64,000 nt of DNA from Mycteria americana (Eukaryota > Chordata > Aves > Ciconiiformes > Ciconiidae): the NCBI RefSeq assembly GCF_035582795.1, contig NC_134366.1, forward strand, positions 150,459,519-150,523,518, written 5' to 3'. A program made the position numbers and the translations under genes. Of the stretch, positions 48,401 through 60,960 are shown in pieces. Each line of letters begins with the position of its first letter. Position 1 is the first letter of the stretch. The notes under the pieces are model-generated. The model was not told the origin of the DNA. It saw only the letters and a program-made list of their open reading frames with translations, and made no database searches.

Positions 48401-51400
48401 AGTGTCACAGATGTGTGCGATGATACTTCATAAGTCGTATGACAGCTAGAACTGAAATCCTATGTATGCCCTGTAGAAATTGATGGGAACTTTGACACCG
48501 GTGTCAGCAACTCGGGCCAAAATCAGCCTGTGTCCCTGCCCTGGGACTGGCAGACAAGACAAGCAGAGGTCTCGGGGCAGAGTAATGAGATGGTCTCTCT
48601 GCAGAACGTGACATGCATCTGGGGCATAAAAAGACTAATTCAAATAGAAATATTTTTATAAGAAAACCTACAGATAGCAGGCTTGGACTTCTGTGGGGGG
48701 TAAAGGGTAGAGCACATACCCTTCCTGCCCGAATCCATCAACACCACCCGTGTCGCATGAGCCCCATGTCACAGGGAGGGGAAAAAAACTAGATCCCTGC
48801 CCCAATGTAGCATATTCAGGGCTGCATCTTCCCCTCTAGCCTTATCCTCTGGAATAAATGAGCTGGGCTCAAAGGTACAGAAAGCTCTTTCCTTCTCATT
48901 GGCCTCCTTCCTTTGCTGGAGAGAAAATGCCACCTCCGCACGTGCTGCGACCCAGGAGGCTGCACGGCAGTTCACAGCAGCGACACCGAGCTCACACAAG
49001 CAGCTTCGAGGAGAGAGCAAAGCAGTAATCCTTAGCTGGCAGTAAGGAAGCCAGGCTGCTGGATAAATAAGGCTAGGAGGGTGGGCAAAACTGCCTGAGG
49101 ATTGTAGGCTGCAGTCTGCCTGAGGATTGTAGCTTTCTGGCCCCTGCTGTCAGAGCTATGAGCCAGCAATTAACTCCAGGACTAGGGCAGGTGATGAGCT
49201 GGAGGATTTGAGGTCTCCATCACTCCACGCAGGTCCTGGCTCAGGGACTGGCCTCAATGGCTGCTTCTCCCTGTCCCTGCAGCACCCACCACCAGCCTCC
49301 TCTGCAAGAGGAGAGGGGAAGGCAAAGAAATGCTTGTGAGATGGGTTCGAGGGAGCTCCAGCTGCAGAGCTTGCCATGCATGCAAGCACCCCATGGCAGG
49401 AGCTCTGCTCAGCCCCAGCAGCATCTTCTCCCCAATGTGGCAGGAAGGTAGGATCTCACTGCAAGGTATAAGAGGAAAAAAAACCAACTGGTTTCTTTAA
49501 AACCAAGCTGAAAACTCAAAATCTGTCTAGGACAATAGGCTGTATAACCACTGCAGCGGTCCAAGTACCACCCTTCTAGCCATGAATGCCATGGAAAGTA
49601 CAGCGTGGCTGGAAAAAAATTCACACACCCCTGTTAGCTTCTCATTTAATGTGCTACATATCTAGTTTCATTCTCATTAATTGAAGCCGACACAGCTCAA
49701 AAAACTCAATGAAGCCTTAAATGAGAAAGAACCAGCCTGAGCCAACTAGGACTTGAGCCAACCAACACAGCTAGAGAGACACCAGAGACAGGGAGCATGA
49801 GTGTGTCAGACCAGAGCTTCAATGTCAAGTTCATCGCAGTTTGCTAGGCTCTGGCTCTGAACCAGTGCTGCCATGATCACGAGCAAAGCGAGGCCTCTGA
49901 CTGCTGCATCTGCTGCAAATGACAATGACAGCAGCTTCCCCTTGGATACAGGGAGTAGGTGACTGGGATTAAGAACAGACAGAATAAATACATGAGCAGT
50001 GCCTTCAAACTGATGGTTAAAATAAAAATATTGATCCAAGATCCTCTTTTATAAGAGGTTCAACTGAGGTTAGTGGCTACAGGCAGCCATTTCCACTTCT
50101 TTTCTTTCGTTACCTCAATTGTACCTGGTCTATTCAAAATAATTTTGATTTCACAGGATGTATGTGGGCAGCCAGAGCAAAGTGCCACACAAATAAGAGT
50201 GTCTGAAGATGCTGCAGTACCTTGTATCAGTATGGGTTTGTTTTGTGGGTGCTTCTTCCTCTTGAGGGCAGAATTCACATCAGCTCTAACAGGCACAGCA
50301 CAGCCTTACAGCTCCTAAACACCTGGAGACTGGTCATGGCAATGCAGCTCAGATGCCTACACTGGATGTCCAGATTCTCTGCACAAAGAGGTAAAGGAGG
50401 TGCCTCTGAAGAGCAATTGGGGATGAAGAGCAATTTGGGATGCACTGAGATGTCATCCCCTCCTGAATTACAAGCAGGGAGCCCAGCTGCCTCCAGATGG
50501 CATTTCCAAGAGCCCGCAAGCAGAGCTGCCTAAAGCCACTGGCTAGGAGGCAGTGAGCGCAGGGGTGCAGCTAACCTCAGCGCTGAGTGCTGGTGCCTCT
50601 CCTGGGTGAGACCTGCTTATTTTGACAATAAGACAAAGATTCAAGCATTTGCACTGTGAGTAAACGACATCTGGACTCCAGGCCCTCATCAGACTACAGT
50701 GGTTTAATTTTGCTCCTCCAAGTGCCCGGGAAAGGGGCCCCATCCATTAAATGAGGAAGAAGCCTGCAACAGGGCTTACTCTGTTGCATTTGAGTCCTTA
50801 TGCAATCACAACGACAAAATTTGGGGGCAAGAGTGAGAGAGCAAGAGTCCTGAAACCCAGGACACAGGCAGTGTCCTGGGAAAGGGGAGACCTGGGTTCC
50901 TAAAGCCTTAATCCTGCCATTGGCAGGCACGGTACCCAAGGAGCCTGTAGCCCTGCGTCCATAAGCAGTCTCTGGAGATGCCCTCACCAGCCAGCAACAG
51001 TCTCTTCTTGCTCATTTTTCTGCCAGCTTCACAAGTCTCAGGTTCCTCTCTGCTTCAAGGGCCAGCAGAAATCTGGATTAGTGCCGGCAGGAGCTCTGCA
51101 CTAGTGCAGGTTTGTGTTCCTTCAGGTGGAGGAGGGTCAAGGACTGGGTCCTTTGTCTTCTACATGGATGATCGTACTGGTAGGCTGGAAAAAAATGACA
51201 GACAAGACTTAGTGTCTATCCTTCCTTTTCAGCCACGACCCCGGTGAACCTGCACTGCTGCCTGGTGGCAGTAGGTGCGACCTGTCCACAGCTACCAGAT
51301 CAGGACCTTTCAGAGACTTTGATGCAGGCTCCAGGGCACCTACCCAGAACCTCATTTTGATGCAGCCAGGGAGGTGGAGGGACCGTCCCTTGCTGCGGGA

Positions 51401-52591
51401 GGCTCCTCGTCATGTGCTGGAGCTAGATGTTGTGGCAACTCTGTGATCAAATGGAGGCACCTTCACACTTCGAATGCCTCCAAAGTGAGGCAGTGATGGG
51501 TGGTGAACAGCCCGAACACCGTCACGTATTTGTGTGTCTCAAGTCCACCAAATGTCTCATCAAGGCAGGTAGTTTAAATGCACCTGGTGACAGCAATGTG
51601 AACAGCAGATATCTCACACATACCCACAGAGCTGGGTTCTCTAAAGTCATGTCCTATATACCTCACATCCTCTCTCCTCTTTGGGCACTGGCTTAGCCTC
51701 GGAAAAGTAGTTGCAATGTTCAGTTGCACTCCCAAACTGGCTATAAGGTCGGGCTCAGAAATAACACTTCTGGTATCCTGACTATGGGCTGTAATGATAT
51801 CAGGGGAGGTGTATAGGAGAACGCCAAACATATGTAATTCTTTCCCCCAGGATTTTCCTCTTCCAGCTGTTCGTGGCTTAGGAACTTCTTAAATCTAATG
51901 AAAAGTTAATTGAAATCTGAGCGGCAATAGAAGAAAAAGATAGAGTCCTGTAATTACTCCAATCAAAACCTTAAAGAATATATTCCTTCCTTTACTACTT
52001 GACCTTTCCTGACAGTTATACATCTTCATTAATAAACTGTATATCTCTGTAGTATTCTTGGTTGAAATGAAAATTTCCAAGATGTTATTTCTGCTCTAAG
52101 ATGCCTCTACTTGGCACTTTTGCTTTTAAAAATTCATTTCTCCTTTTCCAAAGTTTTTAGAGATATGTGAACAATGGTATACAGAAGCTATTAGTGCAAA
52201 AACAATCTGTAGTGCGGAAAAGCAGACACTTTCTGACTACAGATGTCATCATCACTGGCAAAATAGTTTTCTAGCCAAGTCTGCTCCTGATTTTTGAAAA
52301 TCCTCAGAAAAATTAAACCCGTCGTGGCATCTCCACAGCTGGGAGGTGCCTCCATCACCACATAGAGGCTGCAGAGGCTTGTGCAGTGTAATCACTGTTT
52401 GTCCTCGTATTTAGGAGGTTTCCCACAAGAGCCAAATGTTTCCTCCAGCAATGGCTGAATTATGCACCTGCCCCCATCTCCACCCCCCTTCCCACCCTGG
52501 CCTTTGAGATGCTCTGCACGAGGCAGATGGCAAAATAACCGAACCAAGCTCTGAATTTATCTGCAATCATTTTGATGTGTTTCTCTTCCAG
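45449..52591 (+). other. LAPTM4B: LAPTM4B intron 2
   Basis: A 7.1-kb phase-1 intron (GTAAGT...TTCCAG). There are short local duplications, such as a CTGCCTGAGGATTGTAG unit twice at about 49091-49132. Open frames here have no recognisable protein. No RNA gene or clear transposon was identified. Confidence 0.8.
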
Positions 52592-52665
52592 ATATGTGCA
52601 TTGCCACAGCAATTTCTCTTCTTATGATTCTGATCTGTGCAATGGCTACATATGGCGCATATAAG
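52592..52665 (+). CDS. LAPTM4B: LAPTM4B coding exon 3
   Basis: This exon completes Asn70 and encodes residues 71-94, MCIATAISLLMILICAMATYGAYK's 24 residues, forming transmembrane helix 2. The acceptor is CTCTTCCAG and the donor AAG|GTAATT. The match to the mammalian helix is nearly residue for residue. The exon is 74 bp, phase 1 to phase 0, so skipping it would shift the frame. Confidence 0.96.
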
Positions 52666-53249
52666 GTAATTAATTATATTTGGTAAAGACATGAATCAAG
52701 TGAACTACACAACTCTAAAAACAAAATTAAAAAAATTGCTTTCTAACAATTTCTTGTTTAGTTGTATAGCTGAACATGGAGAGAAAAAAAAACCCAAACA
52801 GTCAAAGAGGCAGCAGAACAAATTGCTTAGATCAGTGGTATCCCAGGGCCCCATGCTGCAGGCAGGAGGACTGCCCCGTTGCGTTTATCTTGTACCTATG
52901 AAAGTTAAAGAAATTTTTTTCCATTCACCTCCCAAGCCTGTGGTTTGTCCCAATATTAATCCTGTTAATTAGGGGGAAAAACTGTCTTGTGGTTTCTAAA
53001 TGTCCTAGTATAATGAGTTGTGGGACTTACACCACACATATTACTGCAGTTCAGCAGCCAAGCTGGCTTGGCCAACTCTTTTGGCTGAATGTTGTATTTC
53101 TTTTAGCTGATTTAACAAGTTCTTTTCTCTTATGGCTTCATGAAATGTAATGCATTCTGTCAAACATCCCTTAGATTTTAGTGCAGAAAGACATATATCC
53201 TTCTATTTTAGCTTGTGGCTGATGACTTTTTATTTTATTTCCTTTTTAG
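52666..53249 (+). other. LAPTM4B: LAPTM4B intron 3
   Basis: A short 584-bp intron (GTAATT...CCTTTTTAG). No other feature is seen. Confidence 0.85.
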
Positions 53250-53372
53250 CAACATGCGGCCTGGATCATCCCTTTCTTCTGTTACCAGATCTTTGACTTT
53301 GCTCTCAACACGTTGGTTGCCATCAGTGTACTCGTCTATCCCAGCACAATTCAGGACTACCTCCGGCAGCTG
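53250..53372 (+). CDS. LAPTM4B: LAPTM4B coding exon 4
   Basis: This exon encodes 41 residues (95-135) from [19 protein letters not shown] through [10 protein letters not shown], comprising transmembrane helix 3 and the start of the second luminal loop. It is phase 0 at both ends, with acceptor TTTTTAG and donor CTG|GTAAAT. The motif [16 protein letters not shown] is diagnostic of LAPTM4 proteins, and the loop residues favour LAPTM4B over LAPTM4A. No disruption is seen. Confidence 0.96.
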
Positions 53373-54929
53373 GTAAATCACTCAATGTTCACAAGCCTTT
53401 GGGAGCTTTGGGGAAAAAACTGTGCAAGATGCACTGTTTGTCCTATATTTCTAGCCAACAGGTTCCTGTTGACTTCCTATGCAGTCCTTGAAAAGTCCTC
53501 TCAGTCCTCTCAGTCCTTGCTAGCCTGTGTTCAACATCCTTGCAAGGTTCTATTACTAACTTATTACAATATTTGTGCAGAGCTCTGGAGTTTTGCAATG
53601 TTGTGGAAGATCTCAGCGCCACTTCATTTAGAATGAGACTCATATTGCAAGACATAGATAATAAGTAATTGCTTTTGGATTCGGAGTTATTGTGTTCATA
53701 TCCAGTGGCTTATTTTTGGTGCTATTTCAAGGATGTTTTGTTTCTCCTTTTAATTTATTTGGTGCCTTTAACACAGATTTCATTAGGCAGGAGTTTGACT
53801 CAATGTAGGTTTGTTTTCGCTAGAAAATATTTTTGGATTCTGTCTTAGGGACAATTAGAGGCTCCCTTCTTGCTGTGGTCTACTTTGGCCAAACATCCAT
53901 AGGCAGTATTGCATAAGCTTACAAGATATGATTGCAACCACCTAAAGTAAAGACAAGAGCCCAGCAGCCTCTGTCTCATCACAGGACCATGTGCCATGTC
54001 CGGCAGGGTTCAGGTGGAGCTGCAGAGCTCTGGGAGAAGCTAATGCTGCGTCTGTCTCTGAAAATCTGCCTTGAGAACCTGAATACAGATTAGCTTGCCT
54101 GTGAACTTTGTTATGTGGATGGAAAACTAGCTAGGGCAGTATAAATAACAGGTAATGAGAAACAGCAGGCAGATAAGTAGCCACACAAATCTGCGGGAAG
54201 AGGCAATGTGTCAAGCCAGCGGGAGCTGGGATGCATCAGGGGCCTGTTATCCTGCGCCTTATTTAACACCCGCCTGCATTCATGGCTGATGCTACACTGG
54301 AAGAGAAGCAGAGGAGTAATTCAAAAAGTTCTCAGAGATACGAGTGGAAAAGAGCAAATTACGGACATAGCTTGGCAAGTGCTTGAAGCTGGCACTGCCG
54401 CTGGCGGGAGCCCTCCTGTCCATCCTTCACCTGCAGTCCCCAGCTTCTGCATCGGTGCCAGCCCCGCTCTTGTGGCAGCACAAGCATCTGTGTGGCTGCA
54501 GGACCTCCCTCTGCTTCCCAGAGCATGAGTTGTAACCAGGTTTTACTCTGTCTTGGTCACTGTACGAGAACGTGAGGAGGACATGAGCAGGCTGGGAGCT
54601 GCGCACTGAGAAGCCCCCTGCTCTTCTGCTGAAAACCTGGTGCCACATCTGGAGCTGGGCAAAAAGCAGCTCATTCTCTCAAAATGTCTGCTAAAACATC
54701 ACTGTCATTTCTGCAGATAAAAAAATAATAGGCCCTTCCGTAGCAGAAATACAAGGAGCAGGCTTTGGAAGGTATTGGGAACAGTGCAGCAGAGCACTTC
54801 ATGAGCCGCGTCGCTGCTCTGGAGCGTTAAAACCTCTGGTTGCACACATCTTCGTCTTGCTGTTGTAAATCATTTTCTGGACTAGTAATGAAATGCCGCA
54901 AGACTTCAGGAGTGCTAAACTGTCAGTGC

Positions 54930-56420
54930 TCAAAAGGGCAAGGGGGATTTCCAGGATAATTATAGGCTGATTAGCCTGACATTGCCACCAAGCAGAATAA
55001 TAACAGAAGTGCTGAGATGAGAGTCAATTGGTAAAGGATTGGAAGAGAGGAATATGATTAATGACTGCCAGCACGGTTTTACGAACAATCAGTCCTGCAG
55101 GCAAACTCATTTTCTTTCACTGACAAGATTAGTGGCATTGTCAATAAATATGGGCAGGGGCATAATAGACTTTTGTAAGATGTTTGACTTCGTAGCATGA
55201 TGCTCAGAGCAACAATAAAGCACTAGATCGATAAAGGATGTATCAAATGGATTAGGAGAGGTTAGCTGGCAGACTGCAAAGGGTCGTGGTCAAGCCGACC
55301 ATCTGCCAATGGGTTTCTATTTCAGGTAGAGGAAGGTCTCCAGGAATCGGCAGTAGGTCTCATGCTCTTCCTGACTTCCATTAATAACCTTGATACCCGG
55401 AGGCCATTCACAAAGGCTAACGTCAGCCTTGGGAGAGCTTCCCCAGGCTCACGGTCTAGACGGATCGAGTCCTCTAGCAGGAGGTTGAGAGCAGGAGCCT
55501 AATCCAGCTGTTCTGTGTCATCCTCTGAAGGACCCTGTCCCTGCGTTGCCCAAAGTGTGCACATCTCTGCGTTTCCCAGAATCAGTACTTGTGCCTTTTC
55601 GCTGCAAAATCAATTCTAATAAAACCTGTGGCTGACACAGAGATTAATGAAGAAGTAAATAACACTAAGGATGGAGCCATTAATCAGAGCTGGACTGACT
55701 GAGAACCTGAGTTCAGTCATTAATGTGTGCTACATTGCTAAATGCAAAGAAATGTTAAAATCATGAGGAATACAGATGAGCATACAGCATGGCAACTGTA
55801 CCTGGGATGCAGTGACCCTGTAAGCAGTCTAGGGAACTAAGTGCCAAAACAAGAGTCTCCAGGTTTTTCTGCTGTTTGCAAAAACTGCTCATGGGATTTG
55901 TGGACAGAAAAAAACAGCAATGAATAGTAATAGGGAGGAGACTTCCCTTCTCAGTTGGTGACATAGGTTTCATCTGTCTACTTACGGTGTCTGGTTGTAA
56001 AGAACAATGCTTAAAAGTCAGAGAACATGCAGAAAACTTCCTCCAAAAACTATATAAAAGCTGGATACGTTGTAGTATGATGAGAGACAATCAGCTTGTC
56101 CTGCTTCGTTTACCAAGAAAGGAGACCAAGAGGTCATGCTGTTAGAGTTTTCATAAGCAGAATAATAAGGTATTTAAAGGCTGTTTAAATTAGATGAGAG
56201 GCATAATGATAGAGTAGCTAAAAGCTAGTCCCAGTTAAGTTCATTTAGAAACAAGGAGTCATTTCTATTTTATCATTCACAGTGGAGATTAGTGATTGGC
56301 AAAAACTACCAAGAGCCGTGGTGAATTTTGTACAGTTAATGTCACCTGTTCAACGAAGTTTTGAAGCTGTTTTGAAGCTGTTCTGCATCAGCTTTGAAGC
56401 TGTTTATGCCTCCTGTGTCT
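54930..56420 (+). mobile_element. Ancient CR1/L3-like LINE remnant, sense orientation
   Basis: Reverse-transcriptase motifs occur in order on the + strand, separated by frame breaks. A KGQGGFPG segment at about 54934-54957 is followed by NYRLISLT (54958 on) and QHGFTNNQSC (55069-55098). Then come GRGIIDFCKMFDFVA (55153-55197, corresponding to the D-F-C-K-A-F-D block) and GRLQRVVVK (55268-55294). The C-terminal W-x-x-L-P-x-x-V-V signature appears as DWQKLPRAVV at 56294-56323. The order and spacing fit a CR1-clade ORF2 from mid reverse transcriptase to the end. Many stops make it a fossil. The end points are approximate. Confidence 0.7.
56356..56407 (+). repeat. Short imperfect tandem repeat TTTTGAAGCTG
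   Basis: Three copies of a TTTTGAAGCTG-like unit lie at the 3' side of the old LINE. Two are directly adjacent and the third is offset by a TTCTGCATCAGC spacer. Confidence 0.8.
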
Positions 56421-57741
56421 TAGCTGTGGTCCCAAGCACAAGTGGCTCAGCAGGAATCCCTTGGACCCTTACCTGGAAGGGCCACATCAGTTGGCAAAAG
56501 GATGTCACATTTGGTTCAGAGCAAATAATACGGTCTCTCTGAGTGGGCAAAAGTGACAGGGAGAGGTGAAGATCACATCCACTGGTATCAGATACTCAGA
56601 CACACAGTGAAAGGAAACTAAAAACAAGCTTTTCAAATTTTTAGCAATAACACCATCAATGCAGTGCTAGCGCCCAAATATTGTTAAACAGGCTTGTACC
56701 CACGGACTTGTTTCCCTACCTTTTAATAATACACATAGCAGATAGGTTTGTTATCTCAAACCCCACGTTTAGAACAAGACTGCAGTTAATACCCTTGTCC
56801 CTGTAGGTGAGACCTGAGTCATGCCAGTTGGGTGTGATCCCTCCTGGTGATTTATAAATAAGCCCTAGAGTCATCTTGCCCTCACCCCCTTTGCAGACGT
56901 CTGCCAAGATAGGCAGAAAGCAAGGGAGGGGATTGTGTTTCTTCCTGGCATTCTTACAGCTTTTGTTCCTCTAAACCTGCTTTGAATTTGGGGAATGATA
57001 TTTTAGGGAGCACAGCTCCATAAGGGAAATGAAGAATCCCAATAGTTCTTCAAATCCATTACTGAATATCTGGAAGAAGGTATGCATTAGGTAATAGAAT
57101 ATATTTAACAGTCTCAGAAGAACATTTTTTTCTTGCTCTAAGGTCAAAACCCCATGTTTTTAACCATTTCTACTTCCCTACACTAGTATCCGGAATTATG
57201 TTATCTATTTACTTTGGTGCACGTCTGCCAGATTTCAGTCTATCAGTGGTGAGTTGCAAGCTACTGTGAACCCCTCCATGTGCTTTTAGCAAGATGATAA
57301 ATGAGTACCTATTCATAGAGTAGGCAGAGCCCTAGCTGAAAATGTTGCAATTGTAATATACAGAACATTGTGTTCACAGGGTGTTTGGTACTGTCAGCCT
57401 ATATTGGCTGCTTCTTTCAGAGGTGCAAGCGTCTTTGGAAACTTTTTGTTGCCTTTTAATACCCAGTTGCACAGAGGTGTGGCACTTAATTCCCATAAAT
57501 TGCAAGAGCATCTCAGCATGAAGGCTCATGTAAAATAAGTAGATGTTACAAATCTAGCATTTGAAATGTTGTATGGCGATCACATGTGATAAAACTTTCT
57601 AAGGGTTATGTTGGACATCTTGGTCATTATCACTGTCACTACCTTCACATACAGTAAATGCAGCATGTGTAAAATAAAAATAATTTTGGTTCTTGGAGCA
57701 GTAGTGGTCTAAAGCAGTTTGACCTAAAACACTTTTATTTC

Positions 57742-58509
57742 AAGTGCAAGGTCCTGCACTTGGGCCACAGCAACCCCATGCAACGCTCCAGGCTTGGGGA
57801 AGAGTGGCTGGAAAGCTGCCTGGCGGAGAAGGACCTGGGGGTGTTGGTTGACAGCCGCCTGAATATGAGCCAGCAGTGTGCCCAGGTGGCCAAGAAAGCC
57901 AATGGCATCCTGGCTTGTATCAAAAGTAGCGTGGCCAGCAGGACTAGGGAAGTGATTGTGCCCCTGTACTCAGCACTGGTGAGGCCGCACCTCGAATCCT
58001 GTGTTCAGTTTTGGGCCCCCCACTACAAGAGAGACATTGAGGTGCTGGAGCGTGTCCAGAGAAGGGCAACGAAGCTGGTGAAGGGTCTGGAGCAGAAGTC
58101 TTATGAGGAGCGGCTGAGGGAGCTGGGACTGTTTAGCCTGGAGAAAAGGAGGCTGAGGGGAGACCTCATCGCTCTCTACAACTACCTGAAAGGAGGTTGT
58201 AGAGAGGTGGGGGTCGGTCTCTTCTCCCGAGTAACAAGTGATAGGACAAGAGGAAATGGCCTCAAGTTGCGCCAGGGGAGGTTTAGACTGGATATTAGGA
58301 AATTTTTCTTCACTGAAAGGGTTATCAAGCATTGGAACAGGCTGCCCAGGGAAGTGGTTGAGTCGCCATCCCTGGAGGTATTTAAAGGACGTTTGGATGA
58401 GGTGCTTAGGGACATGGTTTAGTGGTGGTCTTGGCAGTGTTAGGTTTACGGTTGGACTCGATAATCTTAAAGGTCTTTTCCAACCTATACGATTCTGTGA
58501 TTCTGTGAT
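57742..58509 (+). mobile_element. CR1 LINE 3' fragment with unbroken C-terminal frame
   Basis: The copy is 5'-truncated. From about 57742 to the TAG at 58420-58422 the frame is open and gives the C-terminal part of CR1 ORF2. Motifs include [41 protein letters not shown] and [15 protein letters not shown] short 3' UTR follows and ends in two perfect ATTCTGTG octamers (58492-58507), the CR1-specific 3' end. It is much better preserved than the other LINE remnants in this window, so it inserted more recently. The frame is a transposon remnant with no start codon of its own and not a host gene. Open frames on the reverse strand here are shadows. Confidence 0.95.
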
Positions 58510-60873
58510 TTTCTTTAGCCCCACTAAATCTTTGATATATGGGCTTTCTAAAGCCTTCAAATTAAACACTTCATCTTCTGTCATCTGGTAACAGTATACG
58601 AAATGAATTGAAGCAGAGGTGCAGAACAGGCTAGTCTGCAACTGAGTTATGCAAACTTGTTTTTTAGTAAAGTACAGGACTATTAGACTTCATCTAAAGA
58701 AAATTGCAAAGTATATTAAATAGCTTTACTATGGGACTACCTGCAATGCTGCTGTCTTAACAATTCAGGTGGTATCAGTCATGCTTTTTAATCCTAGGGG
58801 AAATGTCTAGAGAACGTAAAAGAGATTAAACCTAAAGAAATTTTTCCTATAAACTAAAGCTTAAAAAATGTCCTTTCTGACATTTTTAATGCCATTTTAT
58901 AATTCCAAAGAAGAAGTACTACTAACTTCATAGCAGAGCTTTAAAAATTCTACAGGCACATTACTATTTTTTTTCTATTTTGTAAGATTGTGATACTCGG
59001 AGGATTGTAACTGTTGAATGAGAATCCACACCATCTTTTAAAGAGGATTTTTTTTGTGGTCCAAGGAGAAGGAAAACATGAAAGGTTATGGAAGCAGGCT
59101 GAGGGGATGAGAAAGGGCTTCAGCCTTGGACATTTTATTCTTCTTGAGCATTTGTACAATGTTGACGCAGTAGAAATATACTTTCCATGCAAGTTTTAGA
59201 TTCTTTTTAAGTGTCTAGTAGAGCTTTGCTATGTATAAACAGTAATTTTTTTAAAATTTAAAGTTTACCAGGTATATTATTATGCATGCAGCCCTCTCCA
59301 TGTCCATGACAAGGTTATAAATGACACTTTAATTATGACTTTAGCATGCTGGTGCCACACCACTACAACTACCTCTTGTTTGTATAGAAAATTTCATCAT
59401 GTCCTGCTGCAAAATCACTCCTGTATTTCCAGTGACGGGCTTGATTTTTCCCACCCAGCCGTATTTCAGTCTCAGCTTCATCAAACCTTGCACAGGTTTG
59501 CACCATTTGACACTGAGCTTTTCCCAGAAGTTGCAGCACTGAGCCTGGCGCCCGGGCCCTTCCCAGCAGCAGGATTTCAACTACTGGTCTCCCCACAGGA
59601 GAGCAAACCCCCAGCACAGGAGCAGAATTTCTCTTCTCACCTCATACACCCACATCGGTGTTTAAGCTCATCACTGCAGTCGGTGGAGGGCAATGGGTCT
59701 TTGATTAATCTGAACCGCTGTTGGTACCTGTTTTCTGTGGGAGTGAATGAGCTTTGGGAGTGGCTGCTGCTGTGGGAGGATCCCAAGGGCCTCCTGATGG
59801 CACCAGCTCCATGATGGTGCCTGCACCAGGCAAGCCTGGAGCTAGCCGAGATGCTTCCCATCATCTTTCCTGCTTCTTTGCCCAAAGCCGCAGGTTTTAT
59901 AAATTGCTTTTCCTACTGCACTGAAGAGGCTTGTAGTTATGAGTCCAGATTAGGTGGCTCGTAGGCCAGCCTGGGCAAGCCAGCGTTAAATGTCTTCTGG
60001 TCAGCAAGTGCCACCAGCCCGATTAGCAAACAAAGGGCGTTTCTTCCACACTGACCCGGGGCCCCTGGGCTATTCATCGCAGCCCCAAAAGCTTTTACTC
60101 CCACACAGCAGGCTGGGAAGCCCCAGGAGGGGCCAGCTTTGGTTTTCATGCCGTGCACCAAGATCCCCCAGACGTCTGTGGGTGGGATGACCACCGCATG
60201 GGTGCCGCACCCACCGCCTCGCTGGGGTTTGCTTGCACCTCACATCTTTTGAGGACAGAGACTCAGCAAGCTGAGCACAGAGGGGACAAACCACAGCATC
60301 TGCTCCTCACATGCTCTCCCGGCTTGCTGCTTTCAGTGCTGAATTACTGTCCTTTCACCCAAAACACTGATGTAAGGGAGGGCCCAGCGCTGCTCTGCAG
60401 CACATGCTGCTCCCAGACTTGGCCAGGGCTCACGGCTCCAGCAGATGTTCCTGCTCTTCAAGGTAGTGGGACCTTTCTTGGTCATTTTCCTGCCATTTTC
60501 CTGATTCAAATCGGGTCAATTTCCTGATCTTGCCCCCGTGCAAATACCAGTTGAGTTGACAGCGGGAAACAGGCCATTAGGTTATGGCCAAGACCCCAGC
60601 ATGCAGTCATCCAGTCTTTGACCAGTGGCTGCTCCCCAAAACCCAGAGCGTAGGAGGACCAAGACCTCACTAGGAGTTTTTTATTACGTTCACAAACTAG
60701 TTTGACTAGTTTTTTAATGGTAGGTCAGTGTTAAAAAAATTGTTTTGGGGCAGTTTTACTGTAACTGTCCTTAACTGACTGGACTTTCTAACCATGTGCA
60801 CGGCCTCCCTCCTGCAAGCAGGCGGGCAGGCTGTGGCATTAATACTTAAATTTTCTGCATATAAGGTTCGTGT

Positions 60874-60960
60874 TTATTTTTCAGTGCATCTTTTCTTGGC
60901 ATATACTCTTGCTTTCTTGGTCTCTGGGTGACCGCATCCACTATACTTAGCAATAACCTT
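60874..60960 (-). other. Possible minus-strand exon or A-tailed fragment
   Basis: On the minus strand, an 18-T run (60967-60984) followed by CCACAG forms a strong-looking splice acceptor. After it, a frame of 28 codons reads to TAA, including HPETKKARVYAKKRCTEK, and an AATAAA overlaps the stop. A second frame is also open for 37 codons to 60846. Read on the + strand, the same structure is a roughly 100-bp segment ending in A18, which could be the tail of a retroposed transcript. I recognise neither protein, and no partner exon was found. Either reading is speculative. Confidence 0.2.

Noticed and set aside
52691-52972. 93-codon open frame just after LAPTM4B exon 3
   Set aside because: Lys-rich intronic read-through-like frame after the GTAATT donor. 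It is out of context and unlike any LAPTM4 sequence.
57970-58641. 223-codon minus-strand open frame
   Set aside because: It is the reverse-strand shadow of the CR1 ORF2 fragment, whose sense translation is clearly recognisable.
60153-60527. 124-codon + strand open frame in LAPTM4B intron 4
   Set aside because: Overlaps several other frames in a GC-rich patch; no domain or family similarity seen.
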